In this document: piece after piece, positions 1 through 5,179 of the stretch
Numbering within the stretch: the stretch's first letter is position 1
Layout: each line of letters opens with the position of its first letter
Source of the DNA: Porphyromonas sp.
GTDB lineage: Bacteria; Bacteroidota; Bacteroidia; Bacteroidales; Porphyromonadaceae
Direction: 5' to 3'
NCBI GenBank assembly: GCA_003640335.1
Contig: RBKG01000214.1
Span: 1 to 6,351, forward strand
DNA: 6,351 nt
Notes under the pieces: generated by a model
What the model saw: the letters and a program-made list of their open reading frames with translations, nothing else
What the model was told of the DNA's origin: nothing
The model's database searches: none
Program-made: the position numbers and the translations under genes

Positions 1-87
1 AAACTCCCTGCGCCCTCAGTCTCAATGCCTTGCGATTACCGCATTCTGCAAAGTCTCAAAATCTTTACTTTATAAAACGATAAGTAA
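1..87. other. Left-edge stretch with no supported gene
   Basis: This stretch lies beyond the rpmH terminator. All three plus-strand frames stay open for at least 24 codons from the edge, but none has recognisable protein sequence or a matching terminator, and the sequence is too short to judge. No TAnnTTTG promoter box was found on either strand. It may be the upstream region of the next gene to the left. Confidence 0.4.
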
Positions 88-128
88 TAAAAAATCGCCC
101 CTATCCTCTGCAGAGAATAGGGGCGATT
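88..128 (-). terminator. Rho-independent terminator of rpmH
   Basis: Bases 93-104 (AATCGCCCCTAT) pair perfectly with 117-128 (ATAGGGGCGATT). The stem continues through the inner palindrome CTCTGCAGAG after one mismatch. Read on the minus strand, the hairpin starts 15 bases after the rpmH stop codon and is followed by six T residues (89-94 on the plus strand are A). This is a textbook intrinsic terminator. There is no T run on the plus-strand side, so it appears to act in one direction only. It suggests rpmH is transcribed alone rather than with rnpA. Confidence 0.88.
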
Positions 129-143
129 AGTCGTTGTAAGAGA

Positions 144-290
144 CTAGTACTCGTCTGATACTGAAAGCTTAGCACGACCCTTTGCGCGACGGGCAGCTAA
201 TACACGACGACCATTAGCAGTAGCCATACGGCTGCGGAAGCCGTGCTTGTTCTTTCTCTTACGATTTGAGGGTTGGAACGTTCTTTTCAT
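144..290 (-). CDS. rpmH: 50S ribosomal protein L34
   Basis: This gene encodes a very basic 48-residue protein beginning [18 protein letters not shown] and containing [20 protein letters not shown]. This is the nearly invariant L34 signature, a run of Arg/Lys that contacts 23S rRNA in the large ribosomal subunit. Bacterial L34 is usually 44-52 residues, so the gene is complete. The ATG at 290 is fixed by the conserved MKRT start, and the stop is TAG at 144-146. The last residues (SVSDEY) are an acidic tail, which I recall from Bacteroidota L34 but not from the E. coli protein. It has its own candidate promoter (359-390) and a strong terminator (88-128). In many bacteria rpmH is followed by rnpA, but no rnpA start is visible in the 88 bases left in the window. 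Confidence 0.97.
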   Translation of the reverse strand: MKRTFQPSNRKRKNKHGFRSRMATANGRRVLAARRAKGRAKLSVSDEY

Positions 291-358
291 TTTAGTAATA
301 TATATATTATTAGTTATCTCTTTAGAGCCATAATGCTAAGGGGCATCACGACGAGGTG

Positions 359-390
359 CAAAGTTACACAAAAATAACTAGATAAGCAAA
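359..390 (-). promoter_or_regulatory. Candidate Bacteroidota-type promoter for rpmH
   Basis: On the minus strand TTTG (387-390) is followed after exactly 20 bases by TAACTTTG (359-366). This matches the Bacteroides-type consensus, TTTG at -33 and TAnnTTTG at -7 with a spacer of about 19-21 bases. Transcription would start near 350, giving a leader of about 60 bases before the rpmH ATG. I saw no clear attenuator or riboswitch in that leader. The -33 box is also the TTTG tail of the terminator hairpin of the upstream SPFH gene, so the two signals are fused. Confidence 0.7.
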
Positions 391-428
391 GGGGGCTGTA
401 GCCTTATGTGTTTTTGCTACAAGCCCCC
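387..428 (-). terminator. Terminator hairpin after the SPFH gene
   Basis: Bases 391-402 (GGGGGCTGTAGC) pair with 416-428 (GCTACAAGCCCCC) with one bulged base and a 13-base loop. On the minus strand the stem is followed by only TTTG, so the U tract is short. It begins 42 bases after the SPFH stop codon. The arm resembles those of the hairpins at 2088-2125 and 3419-3455. Confidence 0.72.
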
Positions 429-470
429 TCGAAGAAATTCTTGCCAGTTCTAGGCTAGAGTCAAGCAATG

Positions 471-1454
471 CTATTTATTCCCAAGTAAATCCTTGATGCC
501 ACCAAGTGAGCCTAAGATGCCACTTGCTTCATAAGGGAGGTAAACGGTCTTGTTGTCCTTACCTGCTGTCATTTCCTTGAGCGTTTCGAGGTAACGCATT
601 GCGATGAGGTATTGTGTAGGATTAGCACCTGAGTCCTTCACCGCATCTGCAATCATCTTGATAGCTTCTGCTTCTGCTTCCGCTGTGAGGAGCTTAGCTT
701 CAGCTTCCGCCTTGGCGTGAAGTACTTGTGCTTGACGCTCACCTTCTGCATGGTTGATGCTTTCCTGCATACGACCTTCTGAACCACGGATAAGAGCTTC
801 CTTTTCCCCTTCTGCATTCAGGATTTGAGCACGCTTATCACGTTCGGCACGCATTTGCTTTTCCATCGCATTGCGTATATCCTTAGGAGGGTTAATATCT
901 TGGAGCTCTACACGATTAACCTTGACACCCCATTTGTTGGTAGCGTCATCAAGTATACCACGTAGCTTAGAGTTAATAGTATCACGGCTTGAAAGCGTTT
1001 CGTCAAGGTCCATCTCCCCGATGATGTTACGCAGGCTTGTCTGCGTTAGTTTCTCCATCGCATCAGGTAGGTTCTGGATTTCATAAACGGCACGTATAGG
1101 GTCTGTGATTTGGAAGTAAAGGAGCGCATTGATTTCCGTAACTACATTATCACGAGTAATTACACTCTGACGAGGGAAGTCATACACAGTCTCACGCAAA
1201 TCAATAGTATTCGTATCCGTAAAACGTACATATACATTGCCATCGCCTGCAGGGATTGTGTAACGCCAGCGAATAGGGCGAGCTTGGTCAATGAAAGGGA
1301 TAACGATGTTTACGCCCGAACTAAGAGTAGTATGATAGCGTCCTAGTCGTTCGATAATCATCGTTTGGGACTGCTTGATAATACGTAAGCCCTTACTAAT
1401 CGTGAAGATGACTAGAATAACTAGAGCTAGTAAGATAATTGTAATAGCATCCAT
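471..1454 (-). CDS. SPFH/band-7 membrane protein (stomatin/paraslipin, QmcA-like)
   Basis: This 327-residue protein has one N-terminal membrane segment (about residues 4-20, very rich in Ile, Leu and Val). A band-7/SPFH domain follows (about 24-195), with recognisable stretches such as ERLGRYHTTLSSGVNIVIPF, INALLYFQITDP, LRNIIGEMDLDE and VNRVELQDINPP. A long Ala/Glu-rich helix (about 200-275, many AEAEA and AEGE steps) would mediate oligomerisation. The conserved tail includes NPTQYLIAMRYLETL and NKTVYLPYEASGILGSLGG. Family members form ring-like assemblies on the inner membrane and are linked to membrane microdomains and protease partners; the exact role here is unknown. Length is close to E. 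coli QmcA (305). The ATG at 1454 gives a good membrane anchor and has no Shine-Dalgarno sequence. It lies 38 bases downstream of an NfeD-type gene, the classic partner, so the two are probably co-transcribed. A hairpin at 387-428 ends the unit. Confidence 0.9.
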   Translation of the reverse strand: MDAITIILLALVILVIFTISKGLRIIKQSQTMIIERLGRYHTTLSSGVNIVIPFIDQARPIRWRYTIPAGDGNVYVRFTDTNTIDLRETVYDFPRQSVITRDNVVTEINALLYFQITDPIRAVYEIQNLPDAMEKLTQTSLRNIIGEMDLDETLSSRDTINSKLRGILDDATNKWGVKVNRVELQDINPPKDIRNAMEKQMRAERDKRAQILNAEGEKEALIRGSEGRMQESINHAEGERQAQVLHAKAEAEAKLLTAEAEAEAIKMIADAVKDSGANPTQYLIAMRYLETLKEMTAGKDNKTVYLPYEASGILGSLGGIKDLLGNK

Positions 1455-1492
1455 AAAATTTGAGATTAGATATTTGTTTGTATTGTTGTGTC

Positions 1493-1951
1493 TTATGAGC
1501 GCATATTATTCTCCGAAATCATAGCGAAGAGTGTAAGCCCCGAACGTCCACAGATGCGAATTAAGTCGCCACGTCTAGCCGTTCCTTCTTTCATCTTGAC
1601 GCGCCATACATCGCCATCAATGGGGACTTCTATATACTCACCCTCTGGGATATCTTCGCTGATGCGAATTTCTCTACCCTTGAGAGCCTCTAGTCCAATA
1701 GGGTAAGTTTCCACCTTAGGGCGGCTAAGTAAGCGAGGACGAATGAAGAAGATAGAGAGTAGGCTACCGACGGCAAAGAAGATAAGTTGCCACGTGAAGC
1801 CTAAGCCTACAAGAGCTGGAAAGACAGCGAAGCCTGCACCTATGCCAAAGCAAGCGAGGACAAAGCCGGGCGTAAATAGCTCAAGAATAAATAGTGCAAT
1901 GGCAGCAAGTCCCCACAGAAGCCACGCATCAATACCGCTGATTAAATCCAT
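1493..1951 (-). CDS. Short NfeD-family membrane protein
   Basis: This 152-residue protein has three predicted membrane helices (about residues 8-26, 29-50 and 53-70). The family-like motif LELFTPGF falls at 23-30. A soluble C-terminal domain (about 85-148) is consistent with the OB fold of NfeD, with GDVWRVKM at 113-120 and GDLIRICGRSGLTLFAM near the end. It lacks the N-terminal ClpP-like serine protease domain of long NfeD proteins, so it is the short form, similar to E. coli YbbK-type partners. Short NfeD proteins are typically encoded beside SPFH/paraslipin genes and are thought to work with them in the membrane. Here the SPFH gene follows 38 bases later on the same strand, supporting an operon with nfeD first. 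The ATG at 1951 is preceded by AGGAAAA, a weak possible ribosome site. Nothing appears truncated. Confidence 0.85.
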   Translation of the reverse strand: MDLISGIDAWLLWGLAAIALFILELFTPGFVLACFGIGAGFAVFPALVGLGFTWQLIFFAVGSLLSIFFIRPRLLSRPKVETYPIGLEALKGREIRISEDIPEGEYIEVPIDGDVWRVKMKEGTARRGDLIRICGRSGLTLFAMISENNMRS

Positions 1952-2000
1952 AAGTATGTCGTTTTCCTAGTTAATTTGTTTGTTTAGATGAATTTGAGGT

Positions 2001-2008
2001 TAAAGATA
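2001..2008 (-). promoter_or_regulatory. Weak candidate -7 box upstream of the nfeD/SPFH unit
   Basis: On the minus strand TATCTTTA matches 5 of the 6 fixed bases of TAnnTTTG and lies about 50 bases before the nfeD ATG. No TTTG or TTG box is visible 19-21 bases further upstream, so support is weak. It is listed because the whole 138-base gap upstream of nfeD has no better match. Confidence 0.25.
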
Positions 2009-2032
2009 GAGATAAAGATTTAATTGAGAGCA

Positions 2033-2070
2033 TTGCATTGTGCGGCACTCGCTGCGTTATTATCGACATT
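2033..2070 (+). repeat. 38-base intergenic repeat, copy 1
   Basis: The sequence begins TTGCATTGTGCGGCACTCGC and ends TTATTATCGACATT. It matches the reverse complement of 3955-3992 at 37 of 38 positions; the single difference is G at 2056 here against A in the other copy. It lies between the kbl terminator and the nfeD start, outside any gene. The core GCGGC-ACTC-GCTGC can fold into a short stem with one G-U pair. I do not recognise the family. Confidence 0.85.
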
Positions 2071-2087
2071 CAGGCCCCGTCATCCAC

Positions 2088-2125
2088 GAAAACGGCTGTC
2101 GCAAAACGAATTTGCGACAGCCGTT
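2088..2125 (-). terminator. Rho-independent terminator of kbl
   Basis: Bases 2091-2105 (AACGGCTGTCGCAAA) pair perfectly with 2111-2125 (TTTGCGACAGCCGTT) around a 5-base loop. The stem begins 24 bases after the kbl stop. On the minus strand its 3' side ends in TTTT (2089-2092), overlapping the last stem pairs. This is the strongest of the three hairpins that share a GGCTGTnGCAAA-type arm. Confidence 0.85.
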
Positions 2126-2149
2126 GCTTATTGTATTGTGCTTGTAGGC

Positions 2150-3343
2150 TTATGCTTTAAGCACTCCTAGTTCGCGTCCAACCTTGATGAAGGCTGCGAT
2201 AGCGTGGTCGAGGTGCTTGCGGTCATGTGCAGCTGAGAGCTGTACGCGTATGCGTGCTTCTCCCTTTGGTACTACTGGGTAGTAGAAGCCTGTTACATAA
2301 ATGCCTTCTTCGAGCAAGCGAGCTGCATAGTCTTGGCTGAGCTTAGCATCGTAGAGCATAACAGCGCAGATAGCACTCTGCGTAGGCTTGATGTCAAAGC
2401 CTGCTTCAAGCATCTTAGTGCGGAAGTATTCGACATTCTCCATGAGCTTAGTGTGGAGGTCGTTGCTCTCTTCGAGCATCTTGAATACTTCTAGTCCAGC
2501 ACCTACTACTGCAGGAGGGATAGAGTTCGAGAAGAGGTAAGGACGACTGCGCTGACGAAGCATATCGATAATTTCCTTAGGACCTGTAGTGAAGCCACCT
2601 ATTGCACCACCGAAAGCCTTACCTAGTGTACCTGTGTGGATGTCTATGCGTCCATAGCAATTGAATTGCTCTGAAACACCTCGTCCGGTAGCCCCAACGA
2701 CGCCTGCTGAGTGGCACTCATCAACCATTACAAGAGCGTCATAGCGTTCTGCAAGGTCACAGATTTTATCCATAGGAGCTACATTACCGTCCATAGAGAA
2801 CACGCCATCAGTTACGATAATGCGGTGGCGAGCACTCTGAGCTTCCTTAAGCACTCGCTCAAGGTCTGCCATATCTGCATTGGCATAGCGGTAGCGTTTA
2901 GCCTTACTTAAGCGCACGCCGTCAATGATACTTGCGTGGTTAAGTGCATCGCTGATAATGGCATCTTCTTCACCGAAAAGAGGTTCGAAGATACCGCCGT
3001 TAGCATCGAAACAAGCAGCGTAGAGGATAGTGTCTTCCGTATGGAAGTAGTCTGCGATAGCCTTCTCAAGAGCTTTGTGAATATCTTGTGTACCGCAGAT
3101 GAAGCGTACACTACTCATACCGAAGCCGTGTGTGTCCATAGCACGCTTAGCAGCTTCGATGAGGCGAGGGTGGTCGCTTAGACCAAGATAGTTGTTTGCA
3201 CAGAAGTTAACTACTTCTTGCCCCTGTCCAACCTTGATGTCGGCATTTTGTGGGGTGATAATAATGCGTTCACGCTTGTAGAGACCAGCTTCCTCAATAG
3301 AGCGAAGTTCTTCTTGTAGATAGGTCTTCATTCCCTTGAACAT
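2150..3343 (-). CDS. kbl: Glycine C-acetyltransferase (2-amino-3-ketobutyrate CoA ligase)
   Basis: This 397-residue enzyme depends on pyridoxal phosphate and belongs to the alpha-oxoamine synthase family. It converts 2-amino-3-ketobutyrate plus CoA to glycine and acetyl-CoA, the second step of threonine breakdown after threonine dehydrogenase. The whole chain matches my recollection of E. coli Kbl: NFCANNYLGLSDHP (46-59), HGFGMSSVRFICGTQD (72-87), SDALNHASIIDGVRL (131-145), TDGVFSMDGNVAP (178-190) and RQRSRPYLFSNS (264-275). The cofactor lysine is K242 in TGTLGKAFGG, with D208 and H211 in VDECHSAG contacting the cofactor and H136 stacking on it. Length equals the family norm (E. coli 398). 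The ATG at 3343 fits the family start; a second Met at residue 5 is a less likely alternative. No threonine dehydrogenase gene lies beside it, unlike the E. coli kbl-tdh pair. I found no good promoter box in the 128 bases upstream. Confidence 0.95.
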   Translation of the reverse strand: MFKGMKTYLQEELRSIEEAGLYKRERIIITPQNADIKVGQGQEVVNFCANNYLGLSDHPRLIEAAKRAMDTHGFGMSSVRFICGTQDIHKALEKAIADYFHTEDTILYAACFDANGGIFEPLFGEEDAIISDALNHASIIDGVRLSKAKRYRYANADMADLERVLKEAQSARHRIIVTDGVFSMDGNVAPMDKICDLAERYDALVMVDECHSAGVVGATGRGVSEQFNCYGRIDIHTGTLGKAFGGAIGGFTTGPKEIIDMLRQRSRPYLFSNSIPPAVVGAGLEVFKMLEESNDLHTKLMENVEYFRTKMLEAGFDIKPTQSAICAVMLYDAKLSQDYAARLLEEGIYVTGFYYPVVPKGEARIRVQLSAAHDRKHLDHAIAAFIKVGRELGVLKA

Positions 3344-3418
3344 AATGAACTAAGTTTTATGATTAGTAATATTCTGATGATTCAATGTTGCGTTAGCCCT
3401 AGAAGTCTAAGTATTTCG

Positions 3419-3455
3419 AAGGGGCTGTTACAAATGAATTTTGCTACAGCCCCTT
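3419..3455 (-). terminator. Hairpin after the DUF5606-type gene (probable terminator)
   Basis: AAGGGGCTGT (3419-3428) pairs perfectly with ACAGCCCCTT (3446-3455). A 2-base internal mismatch and a CAAA/TTTG inner stem follow. It begins 17 bases after the stop of the 3472-3876 gene. On the minus strand only TT follows the stem, so termination may be leaky, which could let kbl receive transcription from upstream. The arms closely resemble those of the hairpin at 387-428. Confidence 0.65.
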
Positions 3456-3471
3456 ACACATTATTCTGATA

Positions 3472-3876
3472 TTACTCTGCGGTTTCTTCTTCAGTAAATG
3501 AAGTGAAGCCAGCCGCAATGAGAATATTGTACCAAGTGAAAAGTTTCTTAATATCCGATGGATATACACGTTCGCGGTCAAAGTTTGGAACGCACTTGCC
3601 GAAAGACTCTTGTAGAGCATCGGTCGTTGTGTGTGCGCTCATGTCAATAGCTTTGCCTTCGAAGTGCTTGTAGACGGCAGTCAACACCTCGCTCAGGTGT
3701 AGGTCGTCTTCTGTAGTGTACATCGTAATATCACCGAGAGAAACGACTCTATCCTTAGCATGTATAGGTTGGCGACGCTTGTCTGTAAGTGATTCTACTA
3801 TAAGGTTGCCATTACCATGGCTTAGCAATCTAAAAAGACCAGGCTTACCTGATACTGATAGAATTGTTCTTAGCAT
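3472..3876 (-). CDS. DUF5606-type conserved Bacteroidota protein
   Basis: This 134-residue soluble protein has no signal peptide or membrane segment. Its first 55 residues (MLRTILSVSGKPGLFRLLSH, NLIVESL, VVSLGDITMYTTE) match a small Bacteroidota-specific family that I recall as DUF5606. The second half (about 62-122, with SEVLTAVYKHFEGK and YPSDIKKLFTWYNILIAAG) looks helical and forms a separate small domain. The end is acidic (FTEEETAE). No enzymatic motif is visible and the function is unknown. The first half could be a small beta-rich module, but that is a guess. The gene has a candidate promoter at 3917-3924 and a hairpin after its stop, so it may be a single-gene unit, possibly with read-through into kbl 128 bases downstream. 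The ATG at 3876 is supported by the conserved ML(R/K)TILS start. Confidence 0.75.
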   Translation of the reverse strand: MLRTILSVSGKPGLFRLLSHGNGNLIVESLTDKRRQPIHAKDRVVSLGDITMYTTEDDLHLSEVLTAVYKHFEGKAIDMSAHTTTDALQESFGKCVPNFDRERVYPSDIKKLFTWYNILIAAGFTSFTEEETAE

Positions 3877-3910
3877 ATTCTCTTATAATATCTAGTTAAT
3901 AAATTAATTC

Positions 3911-3956
3911 TTGGGGCAAAGATAACAAATACTTTTGTTGAGAGCACTTGCCCCAA
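3911..3956. repeat. Nested inverted repeat (possible cruciform or hairpin)
   Basis: TTGGGGCAA (3911-3919) is the perfect reverse complement of TTGCCCCAA (3948-3956). Inside it, AACAAA (3924-3929) pairs with TTTGTT (3934-3939) around a 4-base loop. The outer left arm overlaps the -7 box at 3917-3924, and the right arm overlaps the 38-base repeat copy 2 by two bases. No T run follows on the minus strand, so this is not a classical terminator for cobI, although it is the only hairpin in that gap. Confidence 0.6.
3917..3924 (-). promoter_or_regulatory. Candidate -7 promoter box for the DUF5606-type gene
   Basis: The minus strand reads TATCTTTG, a full match to the Bacteroidota TAnnTTTG -7 box. 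Transcription would start near 3910, leaving a leader of about 34 bases. No TTTG lies at the expected 19-21 base distance; the nearest TTG, at about 29 bases, is too far. The box therefore has only half of the signal. Confidence 0.42.
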
Positions 3957-3992
3957 TGTCGATAATAATGCAGCGAGTGCCGCACAATGCAA
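3955..3992 (-). repeat. 38-base intergenic repeat, copy 2 (inverted)
   Basis: This is the reverse complement of 2033-2070 with one mismatch (T at 3969 on the plus strand). It starts 5 bases beyond the cobI stop codon and lies upstream of the DUF5606-type gene. With copy 1 it brackets a 1,960-base segment carrying kbl and the DUF5606-type gene. Relative to the direction of transcription, the two copies point opposite ways. Confidence 0.85.
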
Positions 3993-3997
3993 AGGTC

Positions 3998-4711
3998 TTA
4001 TCGTGTTTTGCTGATAATAAGGCTAAAGTAAGGGAACTTGCGCTCTGCAATCTGATTAACATCATTGAGATAAAGTTCCTTCCCCTCATAACCGACATAC
4101 TCAAGGTAGTGCCAGTGGCGATGAGGATAGCTCTTCATGGCTCTTTTGATTTCTTCTTCAGCCATTGAACCCTTCATAATAACAATAGTATGCTTACTCT
4201 GCCATGCTTCTTCCCATTCGCTAGGCGTGGCTACACCGGGTATTACACGGAGCTGTTCGTCTAACTGCACGAGCTGTCCTCCGATGAGTGCATTACTTGC
4301 TATCAGTGCAGGGACACCGGGGAGGTAAGAGGTAGGGATATTTTCGGCTTCTAAGAGCTCGCCTATATAGGCACTGCTTGCATAGAACCCTGCATCGCCA
4401 ATAGCTACAACGGCTGCAATTAAATCGCCATTCGCTTGGCGTCTAGCCTTAATGTCTTCAGCCACTTGCTTGTAGGCGTCCTCTGCGCCTTCACGTTCTC
4501 TATTTACAGGCATATCGTAGCTTACGATTTGTTCCTCCTTGATGCCTAGAGAGAGCATAATAGATTTGCTCTTGGAGGCTCTTCTGCCATTGGGGCTAAG
4601 GGATACGGGCGAATAGATAACATCTGCACGCTCGAGTAAGCGCAGAGCCTTGAGTGTAATTAGTTCGGGGTCTCCTGCTCCTAATGAAACGAAATATACG
4701 GCTTGTGTCAT
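3998..4711 (-). CDS. cobI: Precorrin-2 C20-methyltransferase
   Basis: This 237-residue enzyme belongs to the SAM-dependent tetrapyrrole methylase family. It would methylate C20 of precorrin-2, or its cobalt form (CbiL-type), in corrin ring synthesis toward vitamin B12. Family motifs occur in order: SLGAGDPELITLKALRLLER (residues 9-28), VAIGDAGFYASSAY (102-115, where a GDP-type loop is usual), LPGVPALIASNALIGG (130-145, SAM-binding region) and the C-terminal strand YFSLIIS (228-234). Length is typical (230-250). The GDA in place of the more common GDP is a small variation. Assignment among the CbiL/CobI-type enzymes rests on the GDPELITLKA start and overall layout; sister methylases CobJ, CobM and CbiF are less likely. 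The ATG at 4711 follows the upstream stop by 4 bases, so the two genes are surely co-transcribed. No other corrin genes lie in the window, so it may act in a scattered or partial pathway. Confidence 0.85.
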   Translation of the reverse strand: MTQAVYFVSLGAGDPELITLKALRLLERADVIYSPVSLSPNGRRASKSKSIMLSLGIKEEQIVSYDMPVNREREGAEDAYKQVAEDIKARRQANGDLIAAVVAIGDAGFYASSAYIGELLEAENIPTSYLPGVPALIASNALIGGQLVQLDEQLRVIPGVATPSEWEEAWQSKHTIVIMKGSMAEEEIKRAMKSYPHRHWHYLEYVGYEGKELYLNDVNQIAERKFPYFSLIISKTR

Positions 4712-4715
4712 GTCT

Positions 4716-5165
4716 TTATATGTCTTTGTAATGGGGAATATGGTCTAGTATGGTGTAGGATTGGTCTTTGTAGTTGATATGATAGGCAACGTGCTCAAGA
4801 CCATTGCTTAGAATGAGATAGGGTACTTCTAGCTTGTAGTTATAGCGTAGGGCTTGCTCAAGTACCTGCTGACTAAGTGCTACGCTAGGGGCTTTGTACT
4901 CTATGAGCATCTTAGGGCGTAGCTGAGTGTCGTAGAGTATGCTATCGACGCGTAGCTTAGAGCCTCCAAGGCTTAGCCCCACTTCATTGCCTAGTAACTG
5001 GGCTGGGTAGCCTAGGTGGTCAATAAGAAAATGAATAAAGTGCTGTCGTACCCATTCTTCGGGTGTTAGGCGTACCCACTTGCGCCTAAGGTCGTCCCAG
5101 ACCTTAAGTGTCTCATCTTGCCTATCTAGGGCTATTGCGTAAGGGGGTAGGTTTAGCTTATTCAT
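4716..5165 (-). CDS. HsdR N-terminal-like PD-(D/E)XK protein
   Basis: This 149-residue stand-alone protein resembles the N-terminal nuclease domain of type I restriction HsdR subunits (Pfam HSDR_N_2 as I recall it). It has LTPEEWVRQHFIHFLIDHLG (33-52), then RVDSILYD with D74, then LIEYKAP with E89 and K91. This is the D-x14-ExK pattern of the PD-(D/E)XK fold. A QALRYN helix (104-109) and YLILSNG (116-122) follow. It lacks the helicase and C-terminal parts of HsdR, and no hsdM or hsdS is nearby, so it is unlikely to be a restriction enzyme; its role is unknown. I chose the ATG at 5165 because the longer frame starts with TTG at 5192 and would read through the promoter region, and because the family-like sequence begins at MNKLNLPPYA. 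The protein diverges from holA, an arrangement I recall in other Bacteroidales, and cobI follows 4 bases after its stop. Confidence 0.8.
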   Translation of the reverse strand: MNKLNLPPYAIALDRQDETLKVWDDLRRKWVRLTPEEWVRQHFIHFLIDHLGYPAQLLGNEVGLSLGGSKLRVDSILYDTQLRPKMLIEYKAPSVALSQQVLEQALRYNYKLEVPYLILSNGLEHVAYHINYKDQSYTILDHIPHYKDI

Positions 5166-5173
5166 TATCTTTG
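5166..5173 (+). promoter_or_regulatory. Candidate -7 promoter box for holA
   Basis: TATCTTTG is a full match to TAnnTTTG and lies 26 bases before the holA ATG. Transcription would start near 5180, giving a leader of only about 20 bases. No TTTG box lies at the right distance upstream; that region is the start of the HsdR-N-like coding sequence. It faces the opposite box at 5180-5187 as part of a CTTTG-N6-CAAAG palindrome. Confidence 0.42.
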
Positions 5174-5179
5174 TACCTG

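Noticed and set aside
1..75. A plus-strand frame open from the left edge to TAA at 73-75 as the end of a convergent gene
   Set aside because: All three plus frames are open here, none has recognisable sequence, and the nearby hairpin has no T run on the plus-strand side.
291..350. A ribosomal-protein or other regulatory RNA in the rpmH leader
   Set aside because: Only imperfect short pairings are visible (for example GCATC/GGTGC), with no conserved fold I can support.
2711..3181. Several open frames on the plus strand opposite kbl, and similar ones opposite the SPFH and nfeD genes
   Set aside because: They lie fully antisense to strongly identified genes, have no family resemblance and have Cys/Ser-rich compositions typical of shadow frames.
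2150..3343. kbl being serine palmitoyltransferase or 8-amino-7-oxononanoate synthase (BioF)
   Set aside because: The family is shared, but long stretches (FCANNYLGL, VRFICGTQD, DALNHASIIDG, RQRSRPYLFSNS, YPVVPKGEARIR) follow Kbl nearly residue for residue.
2033..3992. The 38-base inverted repeats as ends of a transposon carrying kbl and the DUF5606-type gene
   Set aside because: There is no transposase or integrase gene between them and no convincing target duplication just outside both ends. The enclosed genes look like normal chromosomal genes.
4716..5165. Remnant of a type I restriction-modification system
   Set aside because: The protein is a complete, compact domain with intact motifs and no hsdM, hsdS or helicase fragments around it, so it is not a decayed HsdR.
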